A stretch of 64,000 nucleotides of DNA, taken from contig JAICSH010000004.1 in assembly GCA_025936995.1 (NCBI GenBank), forward strand, positions 1-64,000, in the 5' to 3' direction. Below are positions 33,699-42,305 of this stretch, one piece after another. The stretch's first letter is position 1. The number at the start of each line of letters is the position of its first letter. Below the pieces are notes generated by a model. It was not told the DNA's origin, made no database searches, and was given only the letters and a program-made list of their open reading frames with translations. A program made the position numbers and the translations under genes. The DNA is from Thermoleophilia bacterium. Lineage in GTDB: Bacteria; Actinomycetota; Thermoleophilia; Gaiellales; Gaiellaceae.

Positions 33699-34016
33699 AT
33701 GGCTGTGAAGCTGCACCGTTGCCGGGGTCAGTTCGTGAAGATCAAGGGCCACCCGTGCTGGCGCGTCGAGAAGGCGCTCATCGACATGGGGGTCGAGTAC
33801 GAGCGCGTCCCGGGGCCGGGACCGAAGAGCAAGCGCACGACCGTCAGCGAGGGGACGGGCCAGCCGAAGTACCCCGCAATTCAGTTCGAGGACGGAAGCT
33901 GGTACCGCGAGGAGTCGAAGGACATGGAGCGGACGATCCGCGGCGGCGGCCTCATGGAGCGGGCCTCGAGCGGCGCCTCGGCGGGCGGCGGCGAGGAAAC
34001 CACCGAGCTACACTGA
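33699..34016 (+). CDS. Glutaredoxin/GST N-terminal-like protein
   Basis: A 105-residue protein with a thioredoxin-fold start (LHRCRGQFVKIKGHPCWRVE). The usual CxxC is spread as C-x8-HPC. EKALIDMGVEYERVPGPGP and YPAIQFEDGSWYREESKDM resemble the GST/glutaredoxin substrate-side strand and helix. The Ser/Gly-rich tail is disordered. ATG33699 has a GAGGGAGGA site. A role in thiol redox is inferred only from the fold. tRNA-Ala follows 8 nt after the stop. Confidence 0.72.
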   Translation: MAVKLHRCRGQFVKIKGHPCWRVEKALIDMGVEYERVPGPGPKSKRTTVSEGTGQPKYPAIQFEDGSWYREESKDMERTIRGGGLMERASSGASAGGGEETTELH

Positions 34017-34024
34017 GCCGCCCC

Positions 34025-34097
<73 letters not shown>

Positions 34098-34101
34098 TGT
34101 G

Positions 34102-34127
34102 GAAACGCCCTGGAAACAGGGCGTTTC
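34102..34127 (+). terminator. Hairpin terminator after tRNA-Ala
   Basis: An 11-bp perfect stem, GAAACGCCCTG (34102-34112) and CAGGGCGTTTC (34117-34127), with loop GAAA. It starts 4 nt after the tRNA. No long U-run follows. Confidence 0.7.
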
Positions 34128-34164
34128 GCGCAAAGCGTCGCTGGACGCCCGGCCGGCACAGGTT

Positions 34165-34170
34165 TAGGGT
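34165..34170 (+). promoter_or_regulatory. Putative leaderless -10 (TAGGGT) of the BMP-type gene
   Basis: TAGGGT is followed by 6 nt and then ATC34177, which starts the signal-peptide frame. The spacing equals that before other ATG/GTG starts in the window. Confidence 0.4.
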
Positions 34171-34176
34171 CGTCCG

Positions 34177-35205
34177 ATCACCCGCCGGATCGCGCTAGCC
34201 ACGCTTGCGGCTGCGGCCTTTCTCGTCGCGGCGGTCGGTGCCCTGGCTTCGGACAGTGCCCGAGAGCTGCGGATCGGGCTCGTTCTCGAGCAGCCCCTCG
34301 TCAGCCGTGCGGGCGACCCGTATCAGTACGGCGCGTACCGCGGGCTCGTCCGGGCAGCGAAAGACCTTCGCCTCCAGGCAAAGGCCGTTGCCCCGAACCC
34401 GACAAGCAGCGGCGACCCCTACCTGGCCCCGATGTCCTACCTCGCACGGCAGCGGTACGACCTCGTGATCGCGGTCGGGACGCTCGAGGTGGACTCACTC
34501 GGTCACACCGCCCGCCTCTTCCCGCACGAGAAGTTCGTCCTGCTCGACGGGAGCCGCGAGGCGATGCGCAACCCGCCCACGAACGTGGAGGGAACGGTCT
34601 TCCACACGGAGCAGGCTGCGTATCTGGCGGGTTTCGTGGCGGCGCGCATGGCCGACCGGGGCCCGCGTCCCCACGTGGTCAGCTCGGTCGCCGGTGTCCC
34701 GATCGGGCCGGTGCAGGCGTACGTGGCGGGCTTCCAGGCCGGGGCGAAGCGCGCCGATCCCAAGATCAAGCTGCTGAACGCCTACACGTACGACTTCCTC
34801 AACCCGGCGAAATGCCGGCATGCGGCCCTCAACCAGATCGCCCGGGGCTCGCAGGTCGTGTTCGACGTCGCAGGAGCCTGCGGCATCGGTGCGCTCGAGG
34901 CTGCGAAGCGGAAGGGCGTGTTCGGCATCGGGGTCGACATCGACCAGTCCTACCTCGGCAGGTTCGTCCTCACGAGCGTCGTCAAGAATCTGGACGCGGC
35001 CGTCTACGAGCTAGTCCGGCGACTTCACGACGGGAAACTCCCGAGTGGCGGCAACCTGAGCTTCGACCTGCGCAAGCACGGGGTCGGTCTCGGGAAGTTC
35101 AGTCCGGTGGTGCCCGCGGCACTTCGCCGCGAGCTGGTCCCCCTCGTCTCCCGGATCGAGGACGGGGAGATCGTCGTGCCGACGACGGTCAGTGGGTCGC
35201 GCTGA
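34177..35205 (+). CDS. BMP-family (Med/PnrA-like) substrate-binding protein, apparent ATC start
   Basis: The frame encodes about 342 residues with a signal peptide (ITRRIALATLAAAAFLVAAV...). A BMP/PnrA-like fold follows: RIGLVLEQPLVS, YDLVIAVGT, FVLLDGSREA, EQAAYLAGFVAARMA, FDVAGACGIGALEAAKRKGV, and GVDIDQS. These proteins bind nucleosides or purines for ABC uptake or sensing; no permease is adjacent. The first ATG in frame is at 34432, well inside the fold. In frame upstream there is only TAG34165 and then ATC34177, so the start is unusual or a base is wrong. It overlaps the convergent BTAD gene by 17 nt. Confidence 0.75.
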   Translation: MTRRIALATLAAAAFLVAAVGALASDSARELRIGLVLEQPLVSRAGDPYQYGAYRGLVRAAKDLRLQAKAVAPNPTSSGDPYLAPMSYLARQRYDLVIAVGTLEVDSLGHTARLFPHEKFVLLDGSREAMRNPPTNVEGTVFHTEQAAYLAGFVAARMADRGPRPHVVSSVAGVPIGPVQAYVAGFQAGAKRADPKIKLLNAYTYDFLNPAKCRHAALNQIARGSQVVFDVAGACGIGALEAAKRKGVFGIGVDIDQSYLGRFVLTSVVKNLDAAVYELVRRLHDGKLPSGGNLSFDLRKHGVGLGKFSPVVPAALRRELVPLVSRIEDGEIVVPTTVSGSR

Positions 35206-36944
35206 CCGCGACCCAGATCGCGCCTGCTCCGGCGGCGACGGCCGATATCCCCCTGCCGAGGTGGAGCGACGTGGCCGGTCCGTGGCCGGGGGTCAGGCGC
35301 GTGAGATTGCCGTGGGAGTCGAGCGCCCACAGGGCGCCGTTGCCCGCGGCGAGCGCGAGGGGATACCCGGACGCCACCGCCTCGGCATCGTCGACGCCGA
35401 GCGTGGTCGGATCGATCTCCTGGATCTCGGGCTCATCGAGCAGCCAGAGCGAGCCCCGCGCGTAGACGGGGGTGGCGAGCCCGGAGCCGAACAGCTGGGA
35501 GTCGGTCTCCTTCGCCGTGTCGGGGTCGATGCGCAGCAGGCGCTCGGACTGCGTGGTCACCCATACGGAGCCGCCGCCCGTCGTCAGGCCCGTCGGCGTT
35601 CCGACACTCACGTGCCCGTCGACCTCGTTCGTCCGGGGATCGATCCGCAGCAGCTCGCTCCCTCGGGTCGCCCAGACATACCGTGAGCTGACGGCGATGT
35701 AGAAGACGGGGTTCGGAGCGAGCCCCTGGCTGCCGAGCGGGATGGTCGCTGCCGTCTGGTCGAGGCGCGGGTCGATCTGGGTGACGGTCCCGTCGTTGCC
35801 GTCCGCGACCCAGACGTAGCCGAAGCCGATGGCGATGTCGTTCACGTCGGCGCCTGTGCCGATGTTCGCCACGAGCTTGCCCGTGGCCGGGTCGATCCGG
35901 TCGATCGTGCCGTCCTCGGCGTTGGCGACCCACACGCCGCGCGCGCCGACGGCGATCGCGACCGGGCCCCTTCCGACGCGCACGAAGCTCTCGACCTTCG
36001 TGCCGCTCTCGTCGATCTTGGCCACCGAGTTCGGGGGCACGACGACGACCGCGGCTTTGCCGCCGGTCAGGACGATCGCCGCGGCGGCGGCACCTCCGAG
36101 AATCGCGAGCCCGGCGACAACGGCCGCGAGGGGGCGACGGAGCCGAGCGCTTCCCGGCACCCGGGCGGTCCCAGGAGCGCGGCGTGGGTCGTCGACACGG
36201 GCGGGCGCGGCCAGCGACGGCTCGTGCGCGAGGATCGCCCGCTGCAGCGCCTGCAGCTCCTCGCTCGGCTCGAGCCCCAGCTCCTCGAGGAGTGTCTCCC
36301 GCGCCGCGCGGTACGCGTCGAGCGCGTCCGCCTGGCGGCCCGATCGGTAGAGGGCGACCATCAGATGCCCGCGCAGGCGCTCGTGAAGGGGATGGGCACG
36401 GACGAGCGCCTCGAGCTCCGGGACGAGGTCGTCGTGACGGCCGAAGCGCGAGCTCGAGGTCGATGCGCCTCTCCGTCCCAGTCGCCCGGAGCTCTTCGAG
36501 CCGCTCGATCTCGTGCTGGGCGAAGTCGTCGTAGGCGAAGTCCGCCAGCGCCGGCCCGCGCCAGAGCGCGAGTGCCTCGTGCAGCTTCGCCGCGGCGGGA
36601 CCGCGATCGAGCGGCCGCGCCTCGGCGAGGAGCTCCTCGAACCGGCGCACGTCGACCTGCTCCGGCGCCACGTCCAGCCGGTAGCCGGAGCCGACCGTCT
36701 GCACCGAATCCTGGCCGAGCTGCTTGCGCAGGCTCGAGATGTACCCCTGCAACGCCTTTGCCGCGGTTTCGGGCGGCTTCCCGTGCCACAGCTCCTCGAT
36801 CAGCCGGTCGCTCGAGACGGCTTCGCCGCCGTGCAGCAGCAGGATCGCGAGCAACCTCCGCTGTTGCCCGCCGCGCAACGGAACCGCGGTTTCGCCGTCT
36901 CGAACCTCGAGCGGTCCCAGGATCAGGTAGCGCAATCCGCTCAA
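35189..36944 (-). pseudogene. BTAD/SARP-type regulator fused to a membrane beta-propeller, frameshifted
   Basis: The frame from ATG36944 encodes an OmpR-type winged helix (about 1-95: LRYLILGPLEVRDGETAVPL, LIEELWHGKPP) and the start of a BTAD helical domain. It breaks at about 36438-36446 (after IDLELAL). The expected sequence RHDDLVPELEALVRAHPLHE continues in another frame to 35189: the rest of BTAD, a TM helix (LAAVVAGLAILGGAAAAAIV) and an extracellular six- or seven-bladed YVTN/NHL-like propeller (GVWVANAEDGTIDRIDPATG). One extra base explains it. Codon pattern stays good on both sides, so it is a recent mutation or a sequence error. If intact it would be about 585 residues: an anchored transcription regulator. 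Confidence 0.82.
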
Positions 36945-37091
36945 CCAAGCGACCGTACAACCTGGCGCGTCCGCCGATAAGGGCCGCGTCTTACCGATGC
37001 CTTACCGCGTTTGACCGTCTCATTGCCGCGGCCCCGCAAGCTGCCTGGACAAGGAACCGCAGCGGGCGGTTCGGGAACAAAGGAGAGGGCA

Positions 37092-37580
37092 GTGGACTCC
37101 AGGCACACGATCAAGGCGGCGGCAGCGACGCTGACGGTCGGCTTCCTGCTCGTAATCGCGTTCGCCGGGCCCGCCCAGGCCGGCGGCACGGCGCCGAAGG
37201 GCATGACCGCACAGGCGTTCAAGGCGCTCCAGGCACGCAGCGACGCGTGGAATCGCTACTACCACCTCGGCGCGTACAGCCGGGCTGCGGGGACCGCGCA
37301 ACAGGGTGGGCAGCGCCGAGCCCAGGCGACGAACCGGTACTACGGCCTCGGCGCCTCGAGCCGGCTTGCCGGGGTCGCGCAGCAGGCGGAGCAGCTGCGC
37401 GCAGACGCGACGAACAGGTACTACGGCGTCGGGCAGTACGCGGTCGTTCGAGCGGCCGGCGGGTTCGACTGGGCCGACGCAGGCATCGGCGCGGGCGCCA
37501 TGCTCGGCGGGATCATGATGCTGGGCGGCCTCGCCGTCGCGGTTCGGCGCCGCGGCCCGTCCGTCCCGAGGACGACCTGA
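37092..37580 (+). CDS. Exported protein with three NRYY repeats and C-terminal anchor
   Basis: A 162-residue protein. Signal peptide about 1-33 (LTVGFLLVIAFAGPAQA), then three repeats of about 30 residues beginning NRYYHLGAYSR, NRYYGLGASSR and NRYYGVGQYA, separated by Gln/Ala-rich helices (GVAQQAEQLRADAT). A C-terminal hydrophobic helix with RRR stop-transfer follows (about 130-152). GTG37092 has a GGAGAGGG site. The topology suggests a surface-anchored protein. No family is recognised. It is divergent from the BTAD gene. Confidence 0.75.
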   Translation: MDSRHTIKAAAATLTVGFLLVIAFAGPAQAGGTAPKGMTAQAFKALQARSDAWNRYYHLGAYSRAAGTAQQGGQRRAQATNRYYGLGASSRLAGVAQQAEQLRADATNRYYGVGQYAVVRAAGGFDWADAGIGAGAMLGGIMMLGGLAVAVRRRGPSVPRTT

Positions 37581-37594
37581 ATCCTGCAACGCGG

Positions 37595-37628
37595 GAGACG
37601 GAGGCCCGGGGACCCGGGCCTCCGTCTC
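37595..37628 (+). terminator. Strong hairpin terminator
   Basis: A 16-bp perfect GC-rich inverted repeat (37595-37610 with 37613-37628) lies 14 nt after the NRYY-repeat gene stop. It has a 2-nt loop or, realistically, a 4-nt loop with a 15-bp stem. Confidence 0.75.
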
Positions 37629-37644
37629 TGTGCCCGTGAGGAGG

Positions 37645-37672
37645 TTGACATATTCCGATATAGGCATATAAT
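37645..37672 (+). promoter_or_regulatory. Consensus sigma-70 promoter with likely ArsR operator
   Basis: TTGACA (37645-37650) and TATAAT (37667-37672) match consensus exactly with a 16-nt spacer. The start GTG37679 is 6 nt after the -10, so the mRNA is probably leaderless. The spacer is AT-rich and partly symmetric (ATTCCGATATAGG, CATAT), suiting binding by the ArsR protein encoded immediately downstream. Confidence 0.8.
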
Positions 37673-37678
37673 CTGCCC

Positions 37679-38020
37679 GTGGCCCGCACGTCCACGACCT
37701 CGGATGTCTTCAACGCGGTGGCCGAGGGCCGCCGTCGCGAGATCCTCGACACGCTGATCGCCGGGGAGAAGGCGGTCGGGACGATCGTGGGCGACCTCTC
37801 GTTGTCCCAGCCTCAGGTCTCGAAGCACCTGCGGGTGCTCAGCGAGGTCGGACTCGTGAGATGCAGGGCGGAGGGACGTCGCCGCCTGTACAGCCTCGAG
37901 CCCGCGCGCCTCCAGCCGTTCCACGACTGGCTCGCCAAGTACGAGCAGGCACTGGACGAGCGGCTCGATCGGATGGACGACTACCTCACAGACCTCCAAC
38001 GAAAGGGAGAGCAGCAGTGA
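37679..38020 (+). CDS. ArsR/SmtB-family transcriptional regulator
   Basis: A 113-residue winged-helix repressor. It starts with VFNAVAEGRRREILDTLIAG, has recognition helix LSQPQVSKHLRVLSEVGLV and wing RAEGRRRLYSLEP. There is no metal-binding CxC, so it belongs to the SRPBCC-linked ArsR subgroup rather than the metal sensors. It is coupled by GTGA to the SRPBCC gene. A perfect consensus promoter overlapping a probable operator implies autorepression. Confidence 0.92.
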   Translation: MARTSTTSDVFNAVAEGRRREILDTLIAGEKAVGTIVGDLSLSQPQVSKHLRVLSEVGLVRCRAEGRRRLYSLEPARLQPFHDWLAKYEQALDERLDRMDDYLTDLQRKGEQQ

Positions 38021-38511
38021 CAGCTACACGGCACGGGACGGCAGTCCACGAGTATCCGAACGAGCTCGAGATCGTCACCACCCGCGAGTTCGACGCCCCG
38101 CTCGAGCTCGTCTTCGACGTGTTGACGAAGCCGGAGCATGTGCGGAATTGGTTCGCCCCGTTCACCGACCGGGTGACGGAGTGCGCGATCGACCTGCGCG
38201 TGGGCGGCGAATACCACATCGTCTTCGTCACGAGCGACGGCGCGGAGTGCTCGTTCCGGGGGACGTACCTCGAGGTCGAGGTGCCCACCCGGACGGTCTC
38301 GACGTGGCGGTTCGAAGGCTGGCCGGATGCCGATGCCGTCGAGTGCGTGAACCTGGAGGAGACCGACGGGGTGACGAAGTTGACGATGAGCCTGACGTTC
38401 AGCGACGAAGCCGGCCGCGCCCACATGAGCACGCACGACGGCCAGGAGGACAGCTACGACAAGCTCGAGGACTACCTGAGGTCGCTGCTCGAGGCCGAGG
38501 CGACCGTCTAG
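38017..38511 (+). CDS. SRPBCC/AHSA1-family protein
   Basis: A 164-residue START-like fold. It has LEIVTTREFDAPLELVFDVL, PEHVRNWFAP, DLRVGGEYHIVF, FRGTYLEVEVPTRTVSTWRF, and a C-terminal helix DGQEDSYDKLEDYLRSLLE. Proteins of this pair (ArsR plus AHSA1) bind hydrophobic ligands; function is unknown. GTG38017 overlaps the ArsR stop. Confidence 0.9.
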   Translation: MTATRHGTAVHEYPNELEIVTTREFDAPLELVFDVLTKPEHVRNWFAPFTDRVTECAIDLRVGGEYHIVFVTSDGAECSFRGTYLEVEVPTRTVSTWRFEGWPDADAVECVNLEETDGVTKLTMSLTFSDEAGRAHMSTHDGQEDSYDKLEDYLRSLLEAEATV

Positions 38512-38541
38512 GCGCTGCCGGGAATCGGCAAGATGCCGTAG

Positions 38542-39783
38542 GTGCAGCGGATCCCTCTAGGCGCCCTCCAGGAGCGCGAGTTCCGGCTGTTCTTCACCGG
38601 CCAGCTGGTGTCGCTCCTGGGCGACGCCGTCACCCCGTTCGCGCTCGCCTGGGCGGTCCTCGACCTGACGGGATCCGCGCGCGACCTCGGCTTCGTGATC
38701 GCCGCGAAGACGGCGCCGCTCGTGGTCTTCCTCCTCGTCGGCGGCGTCTTCGCGGACCGTCTGCCGCGACGCGGCGTGATGATCACCGCGGACGTCGCCC
38801 GTCTCGCCGTCCAGGCGGCGACCGCCGCCCTCCTGCTCTCCCACACGGCGCGGATCTGGGAGCTGGTCGTCCTCCAGGCGTTCGCCGGGACGGCGACTGC
38901 GTTCTTCAACCCGGCGTCGACGGGGCTGACGCCGATGACGGTCAGCGCCGGGCGCCTGCAGGAGGCGAACGCGCTGCGCGGGATCTCGATGGCCTCGATG
39001 CAGCTCCTCGGACCTGCGATTGCCGGCGTCCTCATCGTCACGGTCGGACCGGGCTACGCGCTCGCGATCGACGCGGCCAGCTTCGGGGTCAGTGCCTTCT
39101 ACCTCGCGCGCCTGCACCTGCCGCTGCACATAAGCCTGCCGCCACAGTCGTTCGCGCGCGACCTCCTGGACGGCTGGCACGAGTTCGTCGCGCGGACGTG
39201 GGTCTGGCTCATCGTCGTGAGCGCGTCGCTCGGGAACATGATGAGCGCGGTCTGGGTCGTGCTCGCCGCGACGTGGATCAAGCAGGGACACGGCGGTGCC
39301 GGCGCGTGGACGGCGATCCTGGTCGTCTCGGCCGTCGGCGCCTTGATCGGCGGCGCGACCGCGTTGCGCACGAAGCCGCGACGGCCGTTGCTCGTGGCGT
39401 GCATCGTGATCATCCCGAACGCCGTTCCGCTCGTCCTGCTCGCGCTGAAGCTGCCTTGGGAGACGCTCGTCGTCGCGGGGCTCGTGACGGGGTTCGGGAA
39501 CATGCTCTTCAACACGCTCTGGGAGACGACGCTGCAGCAGCACGTTCCGCCCGCGTCGCTCTCGCGCGTCAGCGCCTACGACTGGTTCGGGTCGCTGCTG
39601 TGCCAGCCGGTCGGGCTCGCCGTGGCAGGAGTGGCGGCGGCCGCCATCGGGATGAGCCCGACGCTCTGGATCGCGGCGGCGATCGACCTCGTCGCGATCG
39701 TTGCGCTGCTCGCTGCGCCGAGTGTGCGGCGTCTGGAGAGTCTCGCCGAGCCCGGACTCGAGCAGGAACCGGCGATCGCCTAG
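38542..39783 (+). CDS. MFS transporter (EntS/MFS_3 type)
   Basis: A 413-residue inner-membrane exporter with about 11-12 TM helices. It starts LQEREFRLFFTGQLVSLLGDA, has the MFS loop 2-3 GGVFADRLPRRGVMI, and SAGRLQEANALRGIS as in enterobactin-exporter-like MFS_3. It probably exports a small molecule; the substrate is unknown. Start GTG38542. Downstream of ArsR-SRPBCC by 30 nt, so possibly co-transcribed. The stop shares CTAG (39780-39783) with the convergent SDR gene. Confidence 0.9.
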   Translation: MQRIPLGALQEREFRLFFTGQLVSLLGDAVTPFALAWAVLDLTGSARDLGFVIAAKTAPLVVFLLVGGVFADRLPRRGVMITADVARLAVQAATAALLLSHTARIWELVVLQAFAGTATAFFNPASTGLTPMTVSAGRLQEANALRGISMASMQLLGPAIAGVLIVTVGPGYALAIDAASFGVSAFYLARLHLPLHISLPPQSFARDLLDGWHEFVARTWVWLIVVSASLGNMMSAVWVVLAATWIKQGHGGAGAWTAILVVSAVGALIGGATALRTKPRRPLLVACIVIIPNAVPLVLLALKLPWETLVVAGLVTGFGNMLFNTLWETTLQQHVPPASLSRVSAYDWFGSLLCQPVGLAVAGVAAAAIGMSPTLWIAAAIDLVAIVALLAAPSVRRLESLAEPGLEQEPAIA

Positions 39784-40724
39784 CGGAACTCCTCGATGTC
39801 GAGGCCCTCGTGGTGGTGGTCCCACCCGTACTTCGCGATGTGTCCCCAGCAGTCCGGCTTGCTGCCGTCCGTGTCGGTGACTCCGTACGCATCCGCGAGC
39901 TGCCGGGCGCTCACGATCGTCCCTGACCAGCGGTCGGCGTCACCGGCCCGCGCGAGGGCCGCGATCCCTCTGGCGACATAGGTCGGCGACTCCGAGATAG
40001 CAAAGCCGGGCCGCGTCTCGCAGGCGTCGCGCCAGGTCGCCTCCGTGACGCCGAAGTGCTCGAGCATGCTCTCGGAGCGGAGCCAGCCCGGAGTCACGCC
40101 GACCGCCGTCGCGGGGAGGCTCTCGAGCTCGGCGGCGAGGCCCTTGACGATCCGTTCGACGTTGGCCTTGACGAGGTCGTAGTAGAAGCCGACGTTGCGG
40201 CGGAACTCCGCATTGGCCTCGGACGTGCCGTCGGTCAGCTCGACGACGAGCCCGCGGGTTCCGTGGCTCTCGGCCGTGCGCAGGACGAGCGGGACGGCCG
40301 CATGCGACGTGATCAGGTGTGTATGCACGCCCATCTGCAGCATCCGCAGCCCGCCCGCCCAGTCGTGCTCCCAGAGCGGCTTGTCCCATTCCATGTAGCG
40401 GTCGCCGCCGAAGATGTCGTTGACGAGGACGTCGAGCCGGCCACGCTCGCGCTCGATGCGCGCGACGAGTTCGCCGACCGCCGCCGGATCCTCGTGGTCG
40501 ACGACGAGCGCCGCTCCTTCTCCTTCCGCCGCGGCGATCAGGTCACCGGTCCCCTCGATCGTCTCGGGCCTCTCCATCTCGGACGGGCCGGAGGTGCGGC
40601 TGCTGCGGCCGGTCGCGTAGACGAAGAAGCCGGCGCGCGCGAGCTCGACGGCGATCGCTCGCCCGGCGCCACGGGTCGCTCCGGCGACGAGCGCGACCTT
40701 CGGCTCAGAGGCGGCACCGCTCAC
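39780..40724 (-). CDS. Short-chain dehydrogenase/reductase
   Basis: A 314-residue classical SDR. Its cofactor motif GATRGAGRAIA, with the Tyr-x3-Lys pair in YYDLVKANVER, marks the active site. NDIFGG replaces the usual NNAG strand end. The long C-terminus (GTIVSARQLADAYGVTDTDG ... HHHEGLDIEEFR) matches the DHRS1-like bacterial subgroup of about 290-310 residues. NADP preference is suggested by Arg after the first strand (TGRSSRT). The substrate is unknown. Confidence 0.9.
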   Translation of the reverse strand: MSGAASEPKVALVAGATRGAGRAIAVELARAGFFVYATGRSSRTSGPSEMERPETIEGTGDLIAAAEGEGAALVVDHEDPAAVGELVARIERERGRLDVLVNDIFGGDRYMEWDKPLWEHDWAGGLRMLQMGVHTHLITSHAAVPLVLRTAESHGTRGLVVELTDGTSEANAEFRRNVGFYYDLVKANVERIVKGLAAELESLPATAVGVTPGWLRSESMLEHFGVTEATWRDACETRPGFAISESPTYVARGIAALARAGDADRWSGTIVSARQLADAYGVTDTDGSKPDCWGHIAKYGWDHHHEGLDIEEFR

Positions 40725-40745
40725 GCGGCCGGATCATGCCGGAGC

Positions 40746-41681
40746 TCAGCGGCTTGGGCCGCGGACGGTGAGGAAGATCGTGCCGCCCACCGTCTCGTAG
40801 ATCGAGGCGCACCGGAGCGAATCGTCGGTGACGGCGTCGAGCTCGTATGTCCTGGCCGGTTCCGATAGGCCGAGCCCGGCGGCGGCTGAGCGCACCTTCG
40901 TCACCGCGGTGCCCAGCGACTCGCAGCCGAGGGTGAGCGGCCGCAGGGCGGCCGCGAGCCTGTGAGCCGTCGCGGGCTCGATCGGGCCGGTCGACGGAAT
41001 CAGCGTCACCGTCCGCGCTCCGGGATCGACGACATCGCTTTCGAAGCACGTCCCTGCGCCGTCGCGGGTGGAGACTGTCCAGCCGGCGAAACCGAACCGT
41101 GCGAGCTTGGCCCGCGTGAGCTTCATCGCCGCGTCGCGGTCGAGGCAGCTCGACTTGAGCCCGCCGACGTAGTCGTCGAGGGAGTCCTGGAGCTGGATCT
41201 GCCCGACGTCCTGCGATCCCGACGGAAGCGGCGTGAAGCCGGCGGGCGGCTTCTGGCCGCGGGGAAGGACGGTCACGCCTCCGAGGCCGTTGTCGTAGGC
41301 GGCGAGCGGGGGCGGCTCGACTCCGTGATCGCGCTTCCATCCGAGAGCACAGTCGTGGGCCGGGTCGCCGGAGACCGAAGGTATGACCGTGTCGTTGCCG
41401 TCGATCAGGCACTGGACGCTTGTCGTCTCCTGCGCGGGCGAGCCTCGGAGGACCGCCCATGCCCCGGCGGCCGTGGCGGCGGCCGCGACGGCTGCGAGCA
41501 CGAGCACGAGGGAGCGACGGCGACGCACGACGGGCCGCTGCCCTGCTCCGCGGCCGAATGGCAATTCGGTCACTCCGGCCAGCAGGGACTCACGTCCGGC
41601 GGCACCGAAGACGTTTGCCGCCTCCCCGTCCGCGAGCGGCGAAAGGCGCTTCAGAGACTCGATCGAGCTACGTCCACTCAT
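40746..41681 (-). CDS. Membrane-anchored partner of ECF sigma factor
   Basis: A 311-residue protein with a cytosolic N-terminus (1-55), one TM helix (about 56-78: RSLVLVLAAVAAAATAAGAWAVL), and an extracytoplasmic domain of about 230 residues with five cysteines. It overlaps the sigma gene by 14 nt, the usual position of an anti-sigma factor. There is no zinc-binding HxxxCxxC anti-sigma motif, so an anti-sigma role is inferred from position only. Confidence 0.75.
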   Translation of the reverse strand: MSGRSSIESLKRLSPLADGEAANVFGAAGRESLLAGVTELPFGRGAGQRPVVRRRRSLVLVLAAVAAAATAAGAWAVLRGSPAQETTSVQCLIDGNDTVIPSVSGDPAHDCALGWKRDHGVEPPPLAAYDNGLGGVTVLPRGQKPPAGFTPLPSGSQDVGQIQLQDSLDDYVGGLKSSCLDRDAAMKLTRAKLARFGFAGWTVSTRDGAGTCFESDVVDPGARTVTLIPSTGPIEPATAHRLAAALRPLTLGCESLGTAVTKVRSAAAGLGLSEPARTYELDAVTDDSLRCASIYETVGGTIFLTVRGPSR

Positions 41682-42228
41682 GCTCTTGTCCTCCGATGAG
41701 TTGGAAATTCTTCGCCGGAAGTGCGTCGCGCAGCCGTTTGCGCGCGCGGTGCAGGCGGAGCCGCACGACGGCCCGACTCGTGCCGAGGGCTATCGCGACC
41801 TCGTCTCGCGTGAGGCCTTCCCACGCCAGGAGCGACAGCAGCTCGCGGTCGGAGTCGCTCAGGCTGGCAAAGGCGCGGGCGAGCTCGCTCGAGGATTCAT
41901 CCGGGTGGGCTGCGTCCAGCGCTGTCGGGTCGATGCCGGCTGCCAGACGCTCGCCGAGCGCACTGCGCCGTCGTTGACTGCGGCGCTGGTTCGCAATGAC
42001 ACGCCGAGCGACACCGAACAGCCACGGACGCAGGTCAGCGTCTTGCGGACAACGGTCGAACCGGCGCCACAGGGTGGCGAAGGTCTCGGCGACAGCCTCC
42101 GCGGCGTCCTCGGGATCACGAACCCGTCGGAGCGCGTAGCCGCAGATCGGCTCGTACAGCTCGCGATAGGCCGCCTCGAACCGCTCCCGGCGACCGGCGA
42201 ACCCGTTGCGCATCAGGCCATCCTGCAC
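41668..42228 (-). CDS. ECF RNA polymerase sigma factor
   Basis: A 186-residue sigma-70-family group 4 factor. Region 2 is at about 15-85 (YRELYEPICGYALRRVRDPE, DLRPWLFGVARRVIANQRR) and region 4 about 118-172 (ASLSDSDRELLSLLAWEGLT ... LGTSRAVVRLRLHRARKRL). No region 3. It directs stress- or envelope-related transcription and is probably controlled by the overlapping membrane protein. ATG42213 is an alternative start. Confidence 0.92.
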   Translation of the reverse strand: MQDGLMRNGFAGRRERFEAAYRELYEPICGYALRRVRDPEDAAEAVAETFATLWRRFDRCPQDADLRPWLFGVARRVIANQRRSQRRRSALGERLAAGIDPTALDAAHPDESSSELARAFASLSDSDRELLSLLAWEGLTRDEVAIALGTSRAVVRLRLHRARKRLRDALPAKNFQLIGGQEHEWT

Positions 42229-42274
42229 AACCGGAACATGTCCGGCTCCTGCCGCAGCGTTTCAAGGCGCGTGA

Positions 42275-42298
42275 GCGCGGGCCTCGCCCGGCCCGCGC
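42275..42298 (-). terminator. GC-rich hairpin after the PepSY-like gene
   Basis: Stem GCGCGGGC (42275-42282) and GCCCGCGC (42291-42298) with an 8-nt loop, 7 nt past the stop at 42306. No U-run follows. Confidence 0.45.
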
Positions 42299-42305
42299 GC
42301 GCAGC

